DNA of 64,000 nt, from assembly GCF_024448955.1 (NCBI RefSeq), contig NZ_JAMOIH010000003.1, positions 1 through 64,000 on the forward strand. The letters run 5' to 3'. This document shows, in pieces, positions 31,098-40,524 of the stretch (position 1 is its first letter; each line of letters opens with the position of its first letter). Source of the DNA: Stutzerimonas stutzeri (GTDB lineage Bacteria; Pseudomonadota; Gammaproteobacteria; Pseudomonadales; Pseudomonadaceae). The position numbers were made by a program, and so were the translations under genes. The notes beneath the pieces were generated by a model. It was not told the origin of the DNA. It saw only the letters and a list, made by a program, of their open reading frames with translations, and did not search any database.

Positions 31098-31789
31098 GCG
31101 GCGCTCCTGACGAAGCCGCGTCCGGCGCGTTTTTCCAGAAAGTACATGCCGGTCATGGCGATGACGGTCAGGCCGAGGTAGATAAAGGCGGCGACCACGA
31201 AGAAGGTAAAGGGCTCCTTGCTGGCGGTCACGGCGATCTGGGAGCTACGCATGATCTCTTCCAGGCCGATCACCGATACCAGCGCGGTGTCTTTCATCAG
31301 GATCATGAACAGGTTGCCCAGGCCGGGCAGGGCCAGGCGCCACATCTGCGGCAGGATCAAGCGCATGAAAATCCGCCGTTTGCCCAGGCCCAGCGCCAGT
31401 CCCGCTTCGCGATGACCTTTGGGAATAGCCAGCAATGCGCCGCGGAAGACCTCGGTGGCGTAGGCGCCGAAACACAGGCCGAGGGCGATGGTGCCGGCGA
31501 CGAACGGGCTGAGGGCCAGATTGGCAATGCCGAAGATTTCGCCGATGCCGCGCACCAGCCCAATGGTGCCGAAATAGATCAGCAGCACCCAGAGCAACTC
31601 GGGGATGCCGCGCACGATGGTCGAGTAGGTGCCGCCGATCCAGCGCAGCGTAGCGAATGGAGAAGTCTTGGCGAGTGCACCAAGCAGCCCTAGCACAAGG
31701 CCGAGGGCCAGGGCCGCGAGGGCCAGCTGAATGGTCATCCAGGTGCCGGCGATCAGCGCCGGACCGAATCCATGAAGGTCGGGAATCAT
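31094..31789 (-). CDS. Polar amino-acid ABC transporter permease (HisQ-like)
   Basis: A 231-residue permease, with the EAA loop in HREAGLALGLGKRRIFMRLILPQMW (about residues 144-168) and about five hydrophobic helices. It pairs with the HisM-like subunit to form the heterodimeric membrane channel. A hairpin separates it from the binding-protein gene upstream in the same operon. Confidence 0.92.
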   Translation of the reverse strand: MIPDLHGFGPALIAGTWMTIQLALAALALGLVLGLLGALAKTSPFATLRWIGGTYSTIVRGIPELLWVLLIYFGTIGLVRGIGEIFGIANLALSPFVAGTIALGLCFGAYATEVFRGALLAIPKGHREAGLALGLGKRRIFMRLILPQMWRLALPGLGNLFMILMKDTALVSVIGLEEIMRSSQIAVTASKEPFTFFVVAAFIYLGLTVIAMTGMYFLEKRAGRGFVRSAA

Positions 31790-31801
31790 ATGGGCTCAAA
31801 C

Positions 31802-31842
31802 ACCGAAGCCCGACCTACCAGTTTTGGCGGTCGGGCTTCGGT
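31802..31842 (-). promoter_or_regulatory. Intra-operon hairpin between binding protein and permease
   Basis: ACCGAAGCCCGACC pairs perfectly with GGTCGGGCTTCGGT, a 14-bp stem. It lies between the solute-binding-protein gene and the permease gene. Such hairpins commonly protect the upstream message or partially terminate, giving excess binding protein over membrane subunits. Confidence 0.65.
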
Positions 31843-31851
31843 TCAGACGGA

Positions 31852-32622
31852 TCAGTAAATGTTGAACGGGAAGTACTTGGCGTTGAGCTTCTCGTAAGTG
31901 CCGTCAGCGATGATTTCCGCCAGCGCCTTGTTCAGCTTCTCACGCAGTTCATCGTTGCCCTTGCGCACGGCCATGGCGATCTTGTCGTCGTCGAACACCG
32001 GCTCGCCCTTGAATTCGAAGTCCTTGCCGGCATCGCTCTTGAGCCATTCCCACTGCACGAAGGAGTCGGCGAGGATGCCGTCGACGCGGCCGGAGGCCAG
32101 GTCGAGATAGGCGTTTTCCTGGGTGTCGTAGAGCTTGATGTCGACCACGCCGTCCATGTTGTCTTCCAGCCAGGTGCCTGCGATGGTCGCGCGTTGGGCG
32201 CCGATTACTTTGCCGTCCAGGTAGTCCTTGTCAGTCTTGAAGTCCACCGACTTGGGCGCCACGAACTGCAGCTTGTTGGTGTAGTAGTGGTCGGTGAAAT
32301 CGACAGCGTTCTTGCGTTCCTCGGTAACCGACATGGAGGCGGCGAGGAAGTCGAATTTGCCAGCGTTCAGGGCGGGAATGATTCCGTCCCAGTCGGAGGT
32401 GACCACTTCGCACTCGACTTCCATCTTGGCGCAGAGCGCATGGGCGACGTCCAGATCGAAGCCGACCACCTGGCCGCTGGCGTCGATCAGGTTGAAGGGC
32501 GGGTAGGCGCCTTCGGTGCCGATGCGTAGCTTGTCGGCGGCAAGGGCGTTGGCGCCGAGCATCAGCGTGGCGGCGGCAGTCAGCAGAATCTTCTTATAGC
32601 TTTTCATGCGGTGTTGCTCCAT
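31852..32622 (-). CDS. Periplasmic amino-acid-binding protein (HisJ/ArgT-like)
   Basis: A 256-residue family 3 solute-binding protein. A signal peptide (MKSYKKILLTAAATLMLGANALA) precedes KLRIGTEGAYPPFNLIDASG, the classic ligand-site opening. The SDWDGIIPALNAGKFDFLAA and MSVTEERKNAVDFTDHYY blocks follow. These are found in lysine/arginine/ornithine/histidine binders. The exact ligand needs binding data. It abuts the ATPase gene. Confidence 0.92.
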   Translation of the reverse strand: MEQHRMKSYKKILLTAAATLMLGANALAADKLRIGTEGAYPPFNLIDASGQVVGFDLDVAHALCAKMEVECEVVTSDWDGIIPALNAGKFDFLAASMSVTEERKNAVDFTDHYYTNKLQFVAPKSVDFKTDKDYLDGKVIGAQRATIAGTWLEDNMDGVVDIKLYDTQENAYLDLASGRVDGILADSFVQWEWLKSDAGKDFEFKGEPVFDDDKIAMAVRKGNDELREKLNKALAEIIADGTYEKLNAKYFPFNIY

Positions 32623-33395
32623 TAGCGATGACTGGACATGAACTGTTTACAGCGTGCCGAGTTGGGGTTGTCGAACACCTGCTCCGGCGTTCCTTGCTCT
32701 TCGACCAGGCCCTGGTGGAGGAAGACCACCTCACTGGATACCTGTTTGGCGAAGTTCATTTCATGGGTGACCAGCAGCATGGTGCGGCCCTCGTCGGCCA
32801 GCGACCGGATCACCGTAAGCACTTCTTGTACCATTTCCGGATCGAGTGCCGAGGTTGGCTCGTCGAACAGGATCACCTGCGGCTGCATCGCCAAGGTGCG
32901 CGCAATCGCCGCCCGTTGCTGTTGGCCGCCGGAAAGCTGGTTCGGATAGACGTGGCGTTTGTCGGCGATGCCGACCTTGGCCAGCAGCGCTTCGGCGACT
33001 TCGGTGGCTTCGGCTTTGCTCTGGCCGAGCACTCGGCGCGGTGCCTCGATGATGTTGTCGAGCACACTCATGTGCGGCCAGAGATTGAAGTTCTGGAACA
33101 CGAAGCCAAGCTTGCTGCGCATCTGGTTGATTTGCTTGGCGTCAGCCGCGACCAGGTCGCCGTCTTTGGCGCGCTTGAGGCGTAGCTGCTCCCCGGCGAC
33201 GAGAATTTCGCCTTCGTTTGGGTTTTCCAGCAGATTGATGCAGCGCAGAAACGTCGACTTTCCGGAGCCGGATGAGCCGAGGATAGAGATCACATCGCCG
33301 TCGCGCGCAGTCAATGAGATGCCCTTGAGTACTTCCAGATCGCCGTAACGCTTGTGCAGGTTGCGAATTTCCAGCGCGGGTATGGCCTCAGCCAT
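32622..33395 (-). CDS. Amino-acid ABC transporter ATP-binding protein (HisP-like)
   Basis: A 257-residue ATPase. Walker [10 protein letters not shown] is at about residues 43-51, the ABC signature LSGGQQQR at about 154, Walker [13 protein letters not shown] at about 175-186, and the switch His in LVTHEMNF. The start [18 protein letters not shown] was chosen for its GAGAGAGGAAGC ribosome site. It is first in the operon ATPase, binding protein, HisQ-like, HisM-like. Confidence 0.94.
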   Translation of the reverse strand: MAEAIPALEIRNLHKRYGDLEVLKGISLTARDGDVISILGSSGSGKSTFLRCINLLENPNEGEILVAGEQLRLKRAKDGDLVAADAKQINQMRSKLGFVFQNFNLWPHMSVLDNIIEAPRRVLGQSKAEATEVAEALLAKVGIADKRHVYPNQLSGGQQQRAAIARTLAMQPQVILFDEPTSALDPEMVQEVLTVIRSLADEGRTMLLVTHEMNFAKQVSSEVVFLHQGLVEEQGTPEQVFDNPNSARCKQFMSSHR

Positions 33396-33628
33396 TGAGC
33401 TTCCTCTCTCGGACCAGCGCTTTGCCTGGTCTTTTCTATGTAAATTGCGCTCCGGCCAACTGCTCGCCCTCCTGGCGAGGCGCAAACCTAGCATGGGCAG
33501 GGTCATGCGCCAAGCGTGGCGCCGCCACCGGAACGGTGACCGTTTGGTCACCGTTCGATCGACGGACTCTTGGTGGCGCGGCGAATCGTCCTGTATCTAT
33601 ATAGATGAACTTCCCCTGTTTTGCCGCC

Positions 33629-35683
33629 TCACGGCGTGGGTTTCGGTGCGTCGGGTTCGTTGCTGAGCATCTCGTCGTGTTCGCCCATCTTCCAGGGCAG
33701 GCTGCCTGGCGAGATATGTAGGAAATTCAGGTACTTCTCGAACTGGTCGAGTATGTCGCTGATGATGTCCTGCTGGTCGTAGCCGTAGACGTCGTAGGAC
33801 TGACCGCCGCGACGCAGGAAGACCTCGGCGCGGTAGTACTGCTCGTCGGTGTCCGGATCCTCGGTGAGCACGAAGGACGGCATGGCATAGCCCACCAGGC
33901 GAATCTCATAGATGAAATCGACCTGATCCTCCTTGATCACTTCCAGATAGACCCGCGAATTGTGCTCGTCGGTATGCACTTCGGCCGGCCAGTCCTGTTC
34001 GGCCAGAGCGCGTTGCACCCGGCGCATGCCCTTGAGCACGCTGGTGGCGATGAAGTTTTCCGCTTCCTCGCGGCTGGGGAAGTTGACCAGGCCGGCCAGA
34101 CGCTTTTTCCACAAGCCCGGCCCGGCATTGCTGGCCAGCCGGCTGCCGTGCATGTGGTTTTGCAGGCTGACTTCGTGGTGGCCTTCGATCACCAGCGCAC
34201 GCCACATGCCCAGCGCCGCGATGATCATGATGATGGCGAAGGGCAGCGCACTGGTGATCGCCATGGTTTGCAGGGCGCTCAGGCCGCCGGCAACCAAAAG
34301 GGCGATGGCGACGAAGCCGGCCGTGGTTGCCCAGAACACCCGCTGCCAGACCGGCGTTTGCCCCACGCCGCCAGCGGCCAGCGAGTCGATCACCAGCGCG
34401 CCGGAGTCGGCCGAGGTGACGAAAAAGGTTGCGATCAGCACCACAGCGATGAACGAGGTGATGGCGCTTAGCGGCAGGCGTTCGAAGAGCTGGAACAAGG
34501 CGATGGAGTGGTCGCTCTGCACCTGGCCGATCAGCTCGGTGTAGCCCTCGACCATGATCAGATGCAAAGCGGTGTCGCCGAAGATCGAGAACCAGAGAAA
34601 GGTGAAGATCGTCGGTACGAACATCACGCCGAAGACGAATTGGCGAATGGTCCGGCCGCGGCTGATCTTGGCGATGAACAGGCCGACGAAAGGCGACCAG
34701 GCGATGGTCCAGCCGAAGATGAATAGCGTCCAGTTGCCGATCCAGTCGCTACGGCTGTAGGCCTGTAGGTTGAAGGTGCGCTCGATGATGTTGTTCAGGT
34801 AGCTGCCGGTGTTCTGCAGGAAGGTTTCCAGAATGAAGATGGTCGGCCCCACGGCGAACACGAACAGCATCAGCGTGATCGCCAGGATCATGTTCAGCAG
34901 CGAGAGGTTCTTGATGCCCTTGTCCATCCCGGCCACCACCGAGCAGGTGGCCAGCGCCGTGATCACCACGATGGCAATGATCTGCACCGTGGTGCTGACG
35001 GGGATTTGCGGCCACAGGTAGTTCAAGCCAGCGTTGATCTGGGTGACCGACAGACCGAGGGTGGTGGCGATGCCGAACAACGTACCGAGAATTGCGAATA
35101 CATCCACAACGTGCCCGATGGGGCCATGAATGCGTTCGCCGATGATCGGATACAGCGCCGAGCGCATCGACAGCGGCAGGCCGTGGCGGAACGAGAAATA
35201 GGCCAGCACCAGGCCGGTCAGACCGTAGATCGCCCAGATGTGAAAGCCCCAGTGGAAAAAGGCGATCTGCATCGCTTGCTTGGCCGCATCGACGGTTTCC
35301 GGTGCGCCGGCCGGCGGCGTAGAGAAATGCAGCACTGGCTCGGCGACGCCGAAGAACAGCAGCGCGATGCCGTAGCCGGCGGAGAACAGCATGGCGAACC
35401 AGGCCGGGAAGCTGTACTGCGGCTCGGCATGGTCTGGCCCGAGCTTGATGTTGCCCCATTTCGTCAGCGCGATGCCGACGACGAAGACCAGAAAAAAGGC
35501 CACCGCCAACATGTAGAACCAGCCGAACGAGCGGGTGATGAACGCCAGCGTCGAGCTGAATACCTCACTCGCCAGTTCGGGGTTGCTGATCGTGCCGATC
35601 ACCAGCAGCAGCGTTACGACAACGGCTGGGATGAACACCGGGAAAAGGATGACGGCTTTGGGAAGTTTCTTCTCTGCTTCCAT
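33629..35683 (-). CDS. betT: BCCT-family choline/betaine transporter (BetT-like)
   Basis: A 684-residue BCCT transporter with 12 predicted helices. The signature FGWTIAWSPFVGLFIAKISR (about residues 315-334) is followed by GRTIRQ. A cytoplasmic C-terminal extension of about 170 residues (from about 515) is typical of osmoregulated proton-coupled choline transporters of the BetT type. AAGGACAT precedes the ATG. There are no betIBA genes nearby, so choline versus another betaine is inferred from the overall type. Confidence 0.9.
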   Translation of the reverse strand: MEAEKKLPKAVILFPVFIPAVVVTLLLVIGTISNPELASEVFSSTLAFITRSFGWFYMLAVAFFLVFVVGIALTKWGNIKLGPDHAEPQYSFPAWFAMLFSAGYGIALLFFGVAEPVLHFSTPPAGAPETVDAAKQAMQIAFFHWGFHIWAIYGLTGLVLAYFSFRHGLPLSMRSALYPIIGERIHGPIGHVVDVFAILGTLFGIATTLGLSVTQINAGLNYLWPQIPVSTTVQIIAIVVITALATCSVVAGMDKGIKNLSLLNMILAITLMLFVFAVGPTIFILETFLQNTGSYLNNIIERTFNLQAYSRSDWIGNWTLFIFGWTIAWSPFVGLFIAKISRGRTIRQFVFGVMFVPTIFTFLWFSIFGDTALHLIMVEGYTELIGQVQSDHSIALFQLFERLPLSAITSFIAVVLIATFFVTSADSGALVIDSLAAGGVGQTPVWQRVFWATTAGFVAIALLVAGGLSALQTMAITSALPFAIIMIIAALGMWRALVIEGHHEVSLQNHMHGSRLASNAGPGLWKKRLAGLVNFPSREEAENFIATSVLKGMRRVQRALAEQDWPAEVHTDEHNSRVYLEVIKEDQVDFIYEIRLVGYAMPSFVLTEDPDTDEQYYRAEVFLRRGGQSYDVYGYDQQDIISDILDQFEKYLNFLHISPGSLPWKMGEHDEMLSNEPDAPKPTP

Positions 35684-35898
35684 ATGTCCTTCTGTTCTTG
35701 GCTGATCGAGGGGAACGGAAACGCGCCGTGGCTCCGAAATGAAACTGCTGACTGAAGGGTAGACGGTGTTCGACAGAGGATTACTCACGCAAAAAACGAG
35801 ATCGAGCCGGGCTTGTCTCGGATGTATCAGGCCCCGCGTCCACTCAGGCATCGTCAGGAGGCGGTTGCCGCCCGGGTTGTTTGAGCGCGTCGGACGGC

Positions 35899-36681
35899 TC
35901 AGTAAGCCGGTTCCAGTTGATGGTGGCGCAGGATTTCCGACACGGTGCCGTCGGCAATGAGCTCATCCAAGGCTCGCTCGAAGCTCTGAAACTGCGCCTC
36001 GCTGATCCGCTTGCGCGACAGGCCGATCCCGTAGGAGACCGACGTCAGCTCGCCGGCTTCACGGAGCTCATCGAGCTGCTCCTCTTCTATCAGATACCAG
36101 GCTACATCCTGATTGAGAACAGCCAGGCCGCCTTCACCGAAGCGGCCGGACTTCAGCATGCGCAACAGCCGACGGTTACTGGCAGTCAGATGCACCTGCG
36201 CTCCGGCAACCGGTTCGAGGTGTTGGGAGAGGGCGTAAGACGTGCCGGATGGGCCGTAGACGCCGATCAGCCGACCGGCCAGATCACCCGGCTGGCTATA
36301 CACGAAGCCACTGTCCTTGCGAGCGAATACGGCATAGCGCGAAGTGACCAGCATGCGGGTGATATGAAACGCGCGCTCGCGCTGCGGCGAACGAACCACG
36401 GTGAAAATACCTTCGACTTCCCCGTCTTCGGCCAAGTGCAGGGCGCGCTGCCATGGATGGAGCACGATCGGACAATTCAGGTCCAGGCGCGCGCAAACCG
36501 CCTGCACGATTTCCACCAGCGGGCCGCCCGCTTGTTGTATTCCGTCATTGGTCTGGGCCGGGGCTCCCGCAGCGCGGCTGAACGGCGGGAAATCCTCGGT
36601 GACGAACCGCCACTCTTCGGCGCTCGTCTGGGTGGCGAGTGTGCACAACCCTATCAGTAGAATCGAAGGAAACATCCGCAC
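35899..36681 (-). CDS. Orphan periplasmic solute-binding protein, family 3
   Basis: A 260-residue secreted protein with a signal peptide (MRMFPSILLIGLCTLATQTSA). The SBP family 3 fold opens FVTEDFPPFSRAAG, and the motif HPWQRALHLAEDGEVEGIF (about residues 78-96) lies before the hinge. There is no ABC permease or ATPase next to it. It resembles, in its opening motif, the two paralogues at 47.8-49.6 kb. Its ligand is unknown; a sensory or accessory role is possible. Confidence 0.85.
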   Translation of the reverse strand: MRMFPSILLIGLCTLATQTSAEEWRFVTEDFPPFSRAAGAPAQTNDGIQQAGGPLVEIVQAVCARLDLNCPIVLHPWQRALHLAEDGEVEGIFTVVRSPQRERAFHITRMLVTSRYAVFARKDSGFVYSQPGDLAGRLIGVYGPSGTSYALSQHLEPVAGAQVHLTASNRRLLRMLKSGRFGEGGLAVLNQDVAWYLIEEEQLDELREAGELTSVSYGIGLSRKRISEAQFQSFERALDELIADGTVSEILRHHQLEPAY

Positions 36682-36893
36682 TGCTTATGCTCCTGCCTGG
36701 TCGGCCATCCATAGCGTTTCAACCGCGTAGTCTAGAGTATCCGCAGTTCCAATGGTTCGCCAGTTCACCCAGCTCATGACGCAACGGCGGCCGCAAGGGC
36801 TCGTTGCCCGGTTTGGTTTTTTTTTTGCGGTGCATGTGAAAGACAGGAACCGGCTGCGCCGATGGTCTTGGATCGAGTCACGCTGCTTGCTCT

Positions 36894-36913
36894 TATATGT
36901 GGTAATCCATATA
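36894..36913 (+). promoter_or_regulatory. Candidate ArsR operator
   Basis: The palindrome TATATG-N8-CATATA lies 30 bases upstream of the arsR GTG start, in an AT-rich stretch. ArsR-family repressors bind such imperfect dyads overlapping the promoter. The assignment is inference from position and symmetry. Confidence 0.4.
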
Positions 36914-36943
36914 TTCGCGCATCCGTATGTTCAGGTGTTTGCC

Positions 36944-37288
36944 GTGACGCCCCCTGCATTGTTCAAATGTTTGTCTGATGAAACCCGCGTGCGAGCCGCT
37001 TTGCTTGTTATTCAGGAGGGTGAGCTTTGTGTTTGCGAGCTGGTCTGCGCGCTGGATGACAGCCAGCCCAAGGTATCCCGCCATCTTGCGCAGCTTCGAG
37101 CCTACGGCCTGCTGGTGGATCGGCGTCAGGGGCAGTGGGTGTACTACAGCCTCAATCCGGACCTGCCGTCCTGGGTCCGGGACGTTCTCCAGGCGACGCT
37201 GCAAGCCAATGCAGAGTGGTTGAAGCAGGATCGAGCCCGGCTCGAGCAAATGGGCGACCGCCCAGTCCGCGCCGCCTCTTGCTGCTGA
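36944..37288 (+). CDS. arsR: Arsenic-responsive repressor ArsR
   Basis: A 114-residue winged-helix ArsR/SmtB repressor. The arsenite-sensing cysteines lie in ELCVCELVCALDDSQP (about residues 28-43), at the start of the DNA-recognition helix, and QPKVSRHLAQL follows. The tail ends in two cysteines. The GTG start was chosen because MTPPALFKCLSDETR is how the family begins; a longer in-frame extension has no similarity. It is first gene of arsRBCH. Confidence 0.92.
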   Translation: MTPPALFKCLSDETRVRAALLVIQEGELCVCELVCALDDSQPKVSRHLAQLRAYGLLVDRRQGQWVYYSLNPDLPSWVRDVLQATLQANAEWLKQDRARLEQMGDRPVRAASCC

Positions 37289-37306
37289 GCCAGGAGCGCC
37301 AGTCGT

Positions 37307-38590
37307 ATGCTTATCGCAGTCGCCATTTTCATCGCTACCATCGTCTTGGTCATCTGGCAGCCCCGAGGGCTCGGGGTCGGCTGGAGCGCATCCCTGGGTG
37401 CGGTCGCCGCGCTGTTGGCAGGAGTCGTCACGCTCGCTGACATCCCCACCGTGTGGGGCATCGTCTGGAACGCGACGGCGACCTTCATCGCAATCATCGT
37501 TATCTGTTTGCTCCTCGACGAGGCTGGGCTGTTCGAGTGGACCGCCCTGCATGTCGCGCGTTGGGCCAGGGGGCGGGGGAGCCGTCTGTTCGCTTTCACG
37601 ATCCTTCTGGGCGCGGCCGTCTCGGCCGTATTCGCAAACGATGGTGCGGCGCTCATCCTGACGCCCATCGTGGTGTCGATGCTGGTCGCCTTGCGCTTCT
37701 CGGCAGCGTCCACGCTGGCCTTCGTCATGGCAGCCGGCTTCATCGCCGATACCGCCAGCCTGCCATTGGTCGTTTCGAATCTGGTGAACATCGTCACGGC
37801 TGATTATTTCGATGTGGGCTTCAGCGAGTACGCCGCCGTCATGGTCCCGGTCAACGCGGTCAGCGTGGCGGCGACGCTGGCCGTCCTCTGGTTGTTCTTT
37901 CGGCGTGACGTTCCGTCGACTTATGACTTGGCTTTGCTCAAGGCCCCGGCCATGGCGATTCGCGACCGAGCTGCTTTCCGAGTCGGTTGGATCGTCCTCG
38001 TCGCGCTCCTGGCTGGTCTGTTTGCGCTCGAGCCTTTGGGCATTCCCATAAGCGCCGTTGCGGCCGTCTGTGCGGTTGTGCTGTTTGCCGTCGCTGCCCG
38101 TGGGCACGTCATTTCGACCCGAAGGGTGCTGCGCGAGGCGCCCTGGCAGGTGGTTGTCTTCTCGCTGGGTATGTACCTGGTCGTCTACGGCCTGAAGAAC
38201 CAAGGGCTCACCGATTACCTGACGACCGCCCTGAATCATCTGGCCGGCTACGGCGTTTGGGGCGCTGCGCTGGGAACGGGGTTTCTGACAGCGGGCCTGT
38301 CTTCGGTCATGAACAACATGCCCACCGTGCTGGTCGGCGCCCTGTCGATTCAGGCGACGGATACGAGCGGCTTAGTGCGTGACGCGATGATTTACGCCAA
38401 CGTCATCGGCTGCGACCTGGGGCCGAAAATCACCCCCATCGGTAGCTTGGCCACTCTTCTCTGGCTCCATGTCCTGAGCCGTAAAGGCATCCGCGTGACC
38501 TGGGGGTATTACTTCAAGGTTGGTGTCGTTCTGACGCTGCCGGTCCTGTTCGTCACCCTGTCCGCCTTGGCCATCAGGCTGAGTATCTGA
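37307..38590 (+). CDS. arsB: Arsenite efflux transporter ArsB
   Basis: A 427-residue polytopic membrane protein of the ArsB family, which expels arsenite and antimonite using the proton gradient. [20 protein letters not shown] (about residues 105-124) contains the conserved NDG, and [16 protein letters not shown] and [13 protein letters not shown] are family blocks. It is 18 bases after arsR. No arsA ATPase is present, so it acts as a secondary pump. Confidence 0.95.
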   Translation: MLIAVAIFIATIVLVIWQPRGLGVGWSASLGAVAALLAGVVTLADIPTVWGIVWNATATFIAIIVICLLLDEAGLFEWTALHVARWARGRGSRLFAFTILLGAAVSAVFANDGAALILTPIVVSMLVALRFSAASTLAFVMAAGFIADTASLPLVVSNLVNIVTADYFDVGFSEYAAVMVPVNAVSVAATLAVLWLFFRRDVPSTYDLALLKAPAMAIRDRAAFRVGWIVLVALLAGLFALEPLGIPISAVAAVCAVVLFAVAARGHVISTRRVLREAPWQVVVFSLGMYLVVYGLKNQGLTDYLTTALNHLAGYGVWGAALGTGFLTAGLSSVMNNMPTVLVGALSIQATDTSGLVRDAMIYANVIGCDLGPKITPIGSLATLLWLHVLSRKGIRVTWGYYFKVGVVLTLPVLFVTLSALAIRLSI

Positions 38591-38617
38591 AACCGCCGTC
38601 AGCGCGGAGGAGAAGCC

Positions 38618-39106
38618 GTGAAAGTTCTGTTTATGTGTACGGCCAATAGCTGCCGAAGCATTTTGTCCGAAGCCATGTTCAACCACCTCGCCCCGAGCGG
38701 GTTCGAGGCCGTGAGCGCCGGGAGTGTCCCCCGGGGCCAGGTTCTGCCGCGCACGCTGGTAACACTCCACGAGGCCGGGCTTTCGACCGAGGGGCTGAGC
38801 AGCAAGGGCAACGACGCGTTCGAAGACAGCCCTCCCGACATTGTCATCACCGTGTGCGACAAGGCCGCAGGCGAGCCTTGCCCGGTCTACTTCGGTCCCG
38901 CCCTGAAAGCCCACTGGGGCCTGGAAGACCCTTCCGACGTGAAGGGGGACGATGTGCAAGTCAGCGCAGCCTTTCATGCCACATTGGCGCGCATCAAGGG
39001 CCGTTGCCGCGCGTTTCTGGCGCTGCCCTTCGAGCGGTTGGGCCGGGACGAGCTGAAGCGCGAACTCGACCGCATCGGCAATCTGCAGCCTGGAGAAGCG
39101 CCATGA
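38618..39106 (+). CDS. arsC: Arsenate reductase ArsC, low-MW phosphatase type
   Basis: A 162-residue arsenate reductase of the tyrosine-phosphatase-fold class. The catalytic P-loop CTANSCRS is at residues 7-14. The resolving-cysteine region [15 protein letters not shown] (about 80-94) carries Cys81 and Cys88. It reduces arsenate to arsenite for ArsB. Its stop overlaps the arsH start (ATGA). Confidence 0.94.
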   Translation: MKVLFMCTANSCRSILSEAMFNHLAPSGFEAVSAGSVPRGQVLPRTLVTLHEAGLSTEGLSSKGNDAFEDSPPDIVITVCDKAAGEPCPVYFGPALKAHWGLEDPSDVKGDDVQVSAAFHATLARIKGRCRAFLALPFERLGRDELKRELDRIGNLQPGEAP

Positions 39107-39789
39107 CGCATGACCTTCCTAATCTCGATGAAGCGCTGATCCGCAATGACGACACAGGAACACACAAGCCGCGCATCCTTCTCCTTTACGGATCGACCCG
39201 TCCTCGTTCTTTCAGTCGTTTACTGGTCGAGGAAGCCGCCCGCCTGCTGGAACGCTTCGGCGCCGAGACGCGCATCTTCAATCCGTCCGGGCTGCCGCTA
39301 CCCGACGACGCGCCGGTAGACCATCCGAAGGTTCAGGGGCTGCTGCAGCTCATGCAATGGTCGGAAGGGCAGGTCTGGTGCTCGCCGGAGCGACATGGCT
39401 CGATGTCGGCGGTCTTCAAGGCGCAAATTGATTGGGTTCCGCTGGCGATGGGAGCGGTCCGCCCGACCCAGGGCAAGACCTTGGCGATCATGCAGGTCTG
39501 CGGCGGCTCGCAATCTTTCAACGTGGTCAACCAGCTCCGCGTTCTGGGGCGGTGGATGCGGATGTTTGCTATCCCCAACCAGTCGTCCGTGCCCAAGGCT
39601 TATCTGGAATTCGACGAACAGGACCGGATGAAGGCCTCGCCTTACTACGATCGGGTTGTGGATGTAATGGAGGAGCTGATGAAGTTCACCATCCTCCTGC
39701 GGGATCGGTCAGACCTTGTGGATCGCTATTCCGAGCGAAAGGAGTCGGCCGAGGCGCTCTCTAGGCGGGTCAATCAGCGATCCATATGA
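39103..39789 (+). CDS. arsH: ArsH, NADPH-dependent FMN reductase
   Basis: A 228-residue flavoprotein of the ArsH family. The FMN phosphate-binding loop is [12 protein letters not shown] (about residues 31-42). [18 protein letters not shown] (about 91-108) and [13 protein letters not shown] are signatures. ArsH oxidises trivalent organoarsenicals in several bacteria, broadening the resistance of the operon. The start overlaps arsC; a longer in-frame start lies inside arsC. Confidence 0.94.
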   Translation: MTHDLPNLDEALIRNDDTGTHKPRILLLYGSTRPRSFSRLLVEEAARLLERFGAETRIFNPSGLPLPDDAPVDHPKVQGLLQLMQWSEGQVWCSPERHGSMSAVFKAQIDWVPLAMGAVRPTQGKTLAIMQVCGGSQSFNVVNQLRVLGRWMRMFAIPNQSSVPKAYLEFDEQDRMKASPYYDRVVDVMEELMKFTILLRDRSDLVDRYSERKESAEALSRRVNQRSI

Positions 39790-39970
39790 CTATGGGTTGC
39801 CCGCCGGTAGCGAGCTCGTCCACTTCAGGTCGGAGCGTCTTGCGTCCTTGGGGGAGGTGGCGGATGAGTAGCTGTCGCTTCGTTTGCCTTGGATTGGTTG
39901 GGCCATAAACGCCATTCTGTACCCGTCACGTGTATCCAGTCGGGGCGGGCACACTACCCCAAAACGACGA

Positions 39971-40000
39971 AACCCCTGAGACCTCACGGAATCAGGGGTT
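39971..40000 (-). terminator. Terminator after tRNA-Phe
   Basis: AACCCCTGA pairs with TCAGGGGTT around a 12-base loop, 10 bases beyond the tRNA 3' end on the minus strand. A TTTCGTCGTTTTGG tail follows, so it is a plausible intrinsic terminator. Confidence 0.6.
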
Positions 40001-40009
40001 TACAAGTCA

Positions 40010-40085
40010 TGGTGCCCAGGGACGGAATCGAACCGCCGACACGGGGATTTTCAATCCCCTGCTCTACCGACTGAGCTACCTGGGC
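40010..40085 (-). tRNA. tRNA-Phe (GAA)
   Basis: A complete 76-nt tRNA on the minus strand with an encoded CCA end. The acceptor stem GCCCAGG pairs with its 3' partner. The D arm begins GCTCAGTCGG, the anticodon loop TTGAAAA gives GAA (Phe), and the T arm contains GGTTCGATTCC. Confidence 0.96.
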
Positions 40086-40199
40086 AACGGGGCGCTATTA
40101 GACGGATTTGGCTTTTGCCTGTCAAGCGCGACCGAGAAAATATTTAGTCAGAACGGGCGTTTAGCGTTGTGATGGAGCTTGAAAGCGGTTTCCGATCGT

Positions 40200-40229
40200 C
40201 CTGTTGGCTGCCGACAAGCAGCCAACAGG
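40200..40229 (-). terminator. Hairpin downstream of yggX
   Basis: CCTGTTGGCTGC pairs perfectly with GCAGCCAACAGG around a 6-base loop about 20 bases past the yggX stop. There is no T run, so it may be a processing or protective hairpin rather than a classical terminator. Confidence 0.5.
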
Positions 40230-40251
40230 ACGCGTACCCACTAGGGATGAA

Positions 40252-40524
40252 TCATTGACTCGGTGGTACGTAGCCTTCGGCCTGGGCGTAGTCTTCGCCG
40301 GAAAAGAACTTGTCCATTTCGGCCTGCAGGAATTTGCGGTCCTCGGCGTTCATCATATTCAGCCGGCGCTCATTGATCAGCATGGTCTGGTGCTTCTGCC
40401 AGTCGTCCCAGGCCTTCTTCGACACGTTGTTGTAGATGTCCTCGCCCTTGGCGCCTGGATACGGCGGGCGGTCGAGGCCGGGAAGCTCTTCTTTGTACTT
40501 GCGGCAGTTCACGGTGCGAGTCAT
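40252..40524 (-). CDS. yggX: YggX, iron-trafficking/oxidative protection protein
   Basis: A 90-residue protein of the YggX family. It begins [20 protein letters not shown], with the conserved Cys7, and contains [22 protein letters not shown]. Members limit oxidative damage to iron-sulfur clusters and are linked to Fe(II) handling in the cytoplasm. Its start overlaps the mutY stop. The pairing with MutY, an iron-sulfur DNA repair enzyme, is conserved in gammaproteobacteria. Confidence 0.94.
   Translation of the reverse strand: MTRTVNCRKYKEELPGLDRPPYPGAKGEDIYNNVSKKAWDDWQKHQTMLINERRLNMMNAEDRKFLQAEMDKFFSGEDYAQAEGYVPPSQ

Noticed and set aside
36752..36943. Longer arsR start giving a 178-residue protein
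   Set aside because: The extra 64 residues are unlike any ArsR, and the GTG at 36944 matches the family start.
39790..40009. Possible integrase or attachment site between arsH and tRNA-Phe
   Set aside because: I found no integrase remnant and no second copy of the tRNA 3' end in the window.
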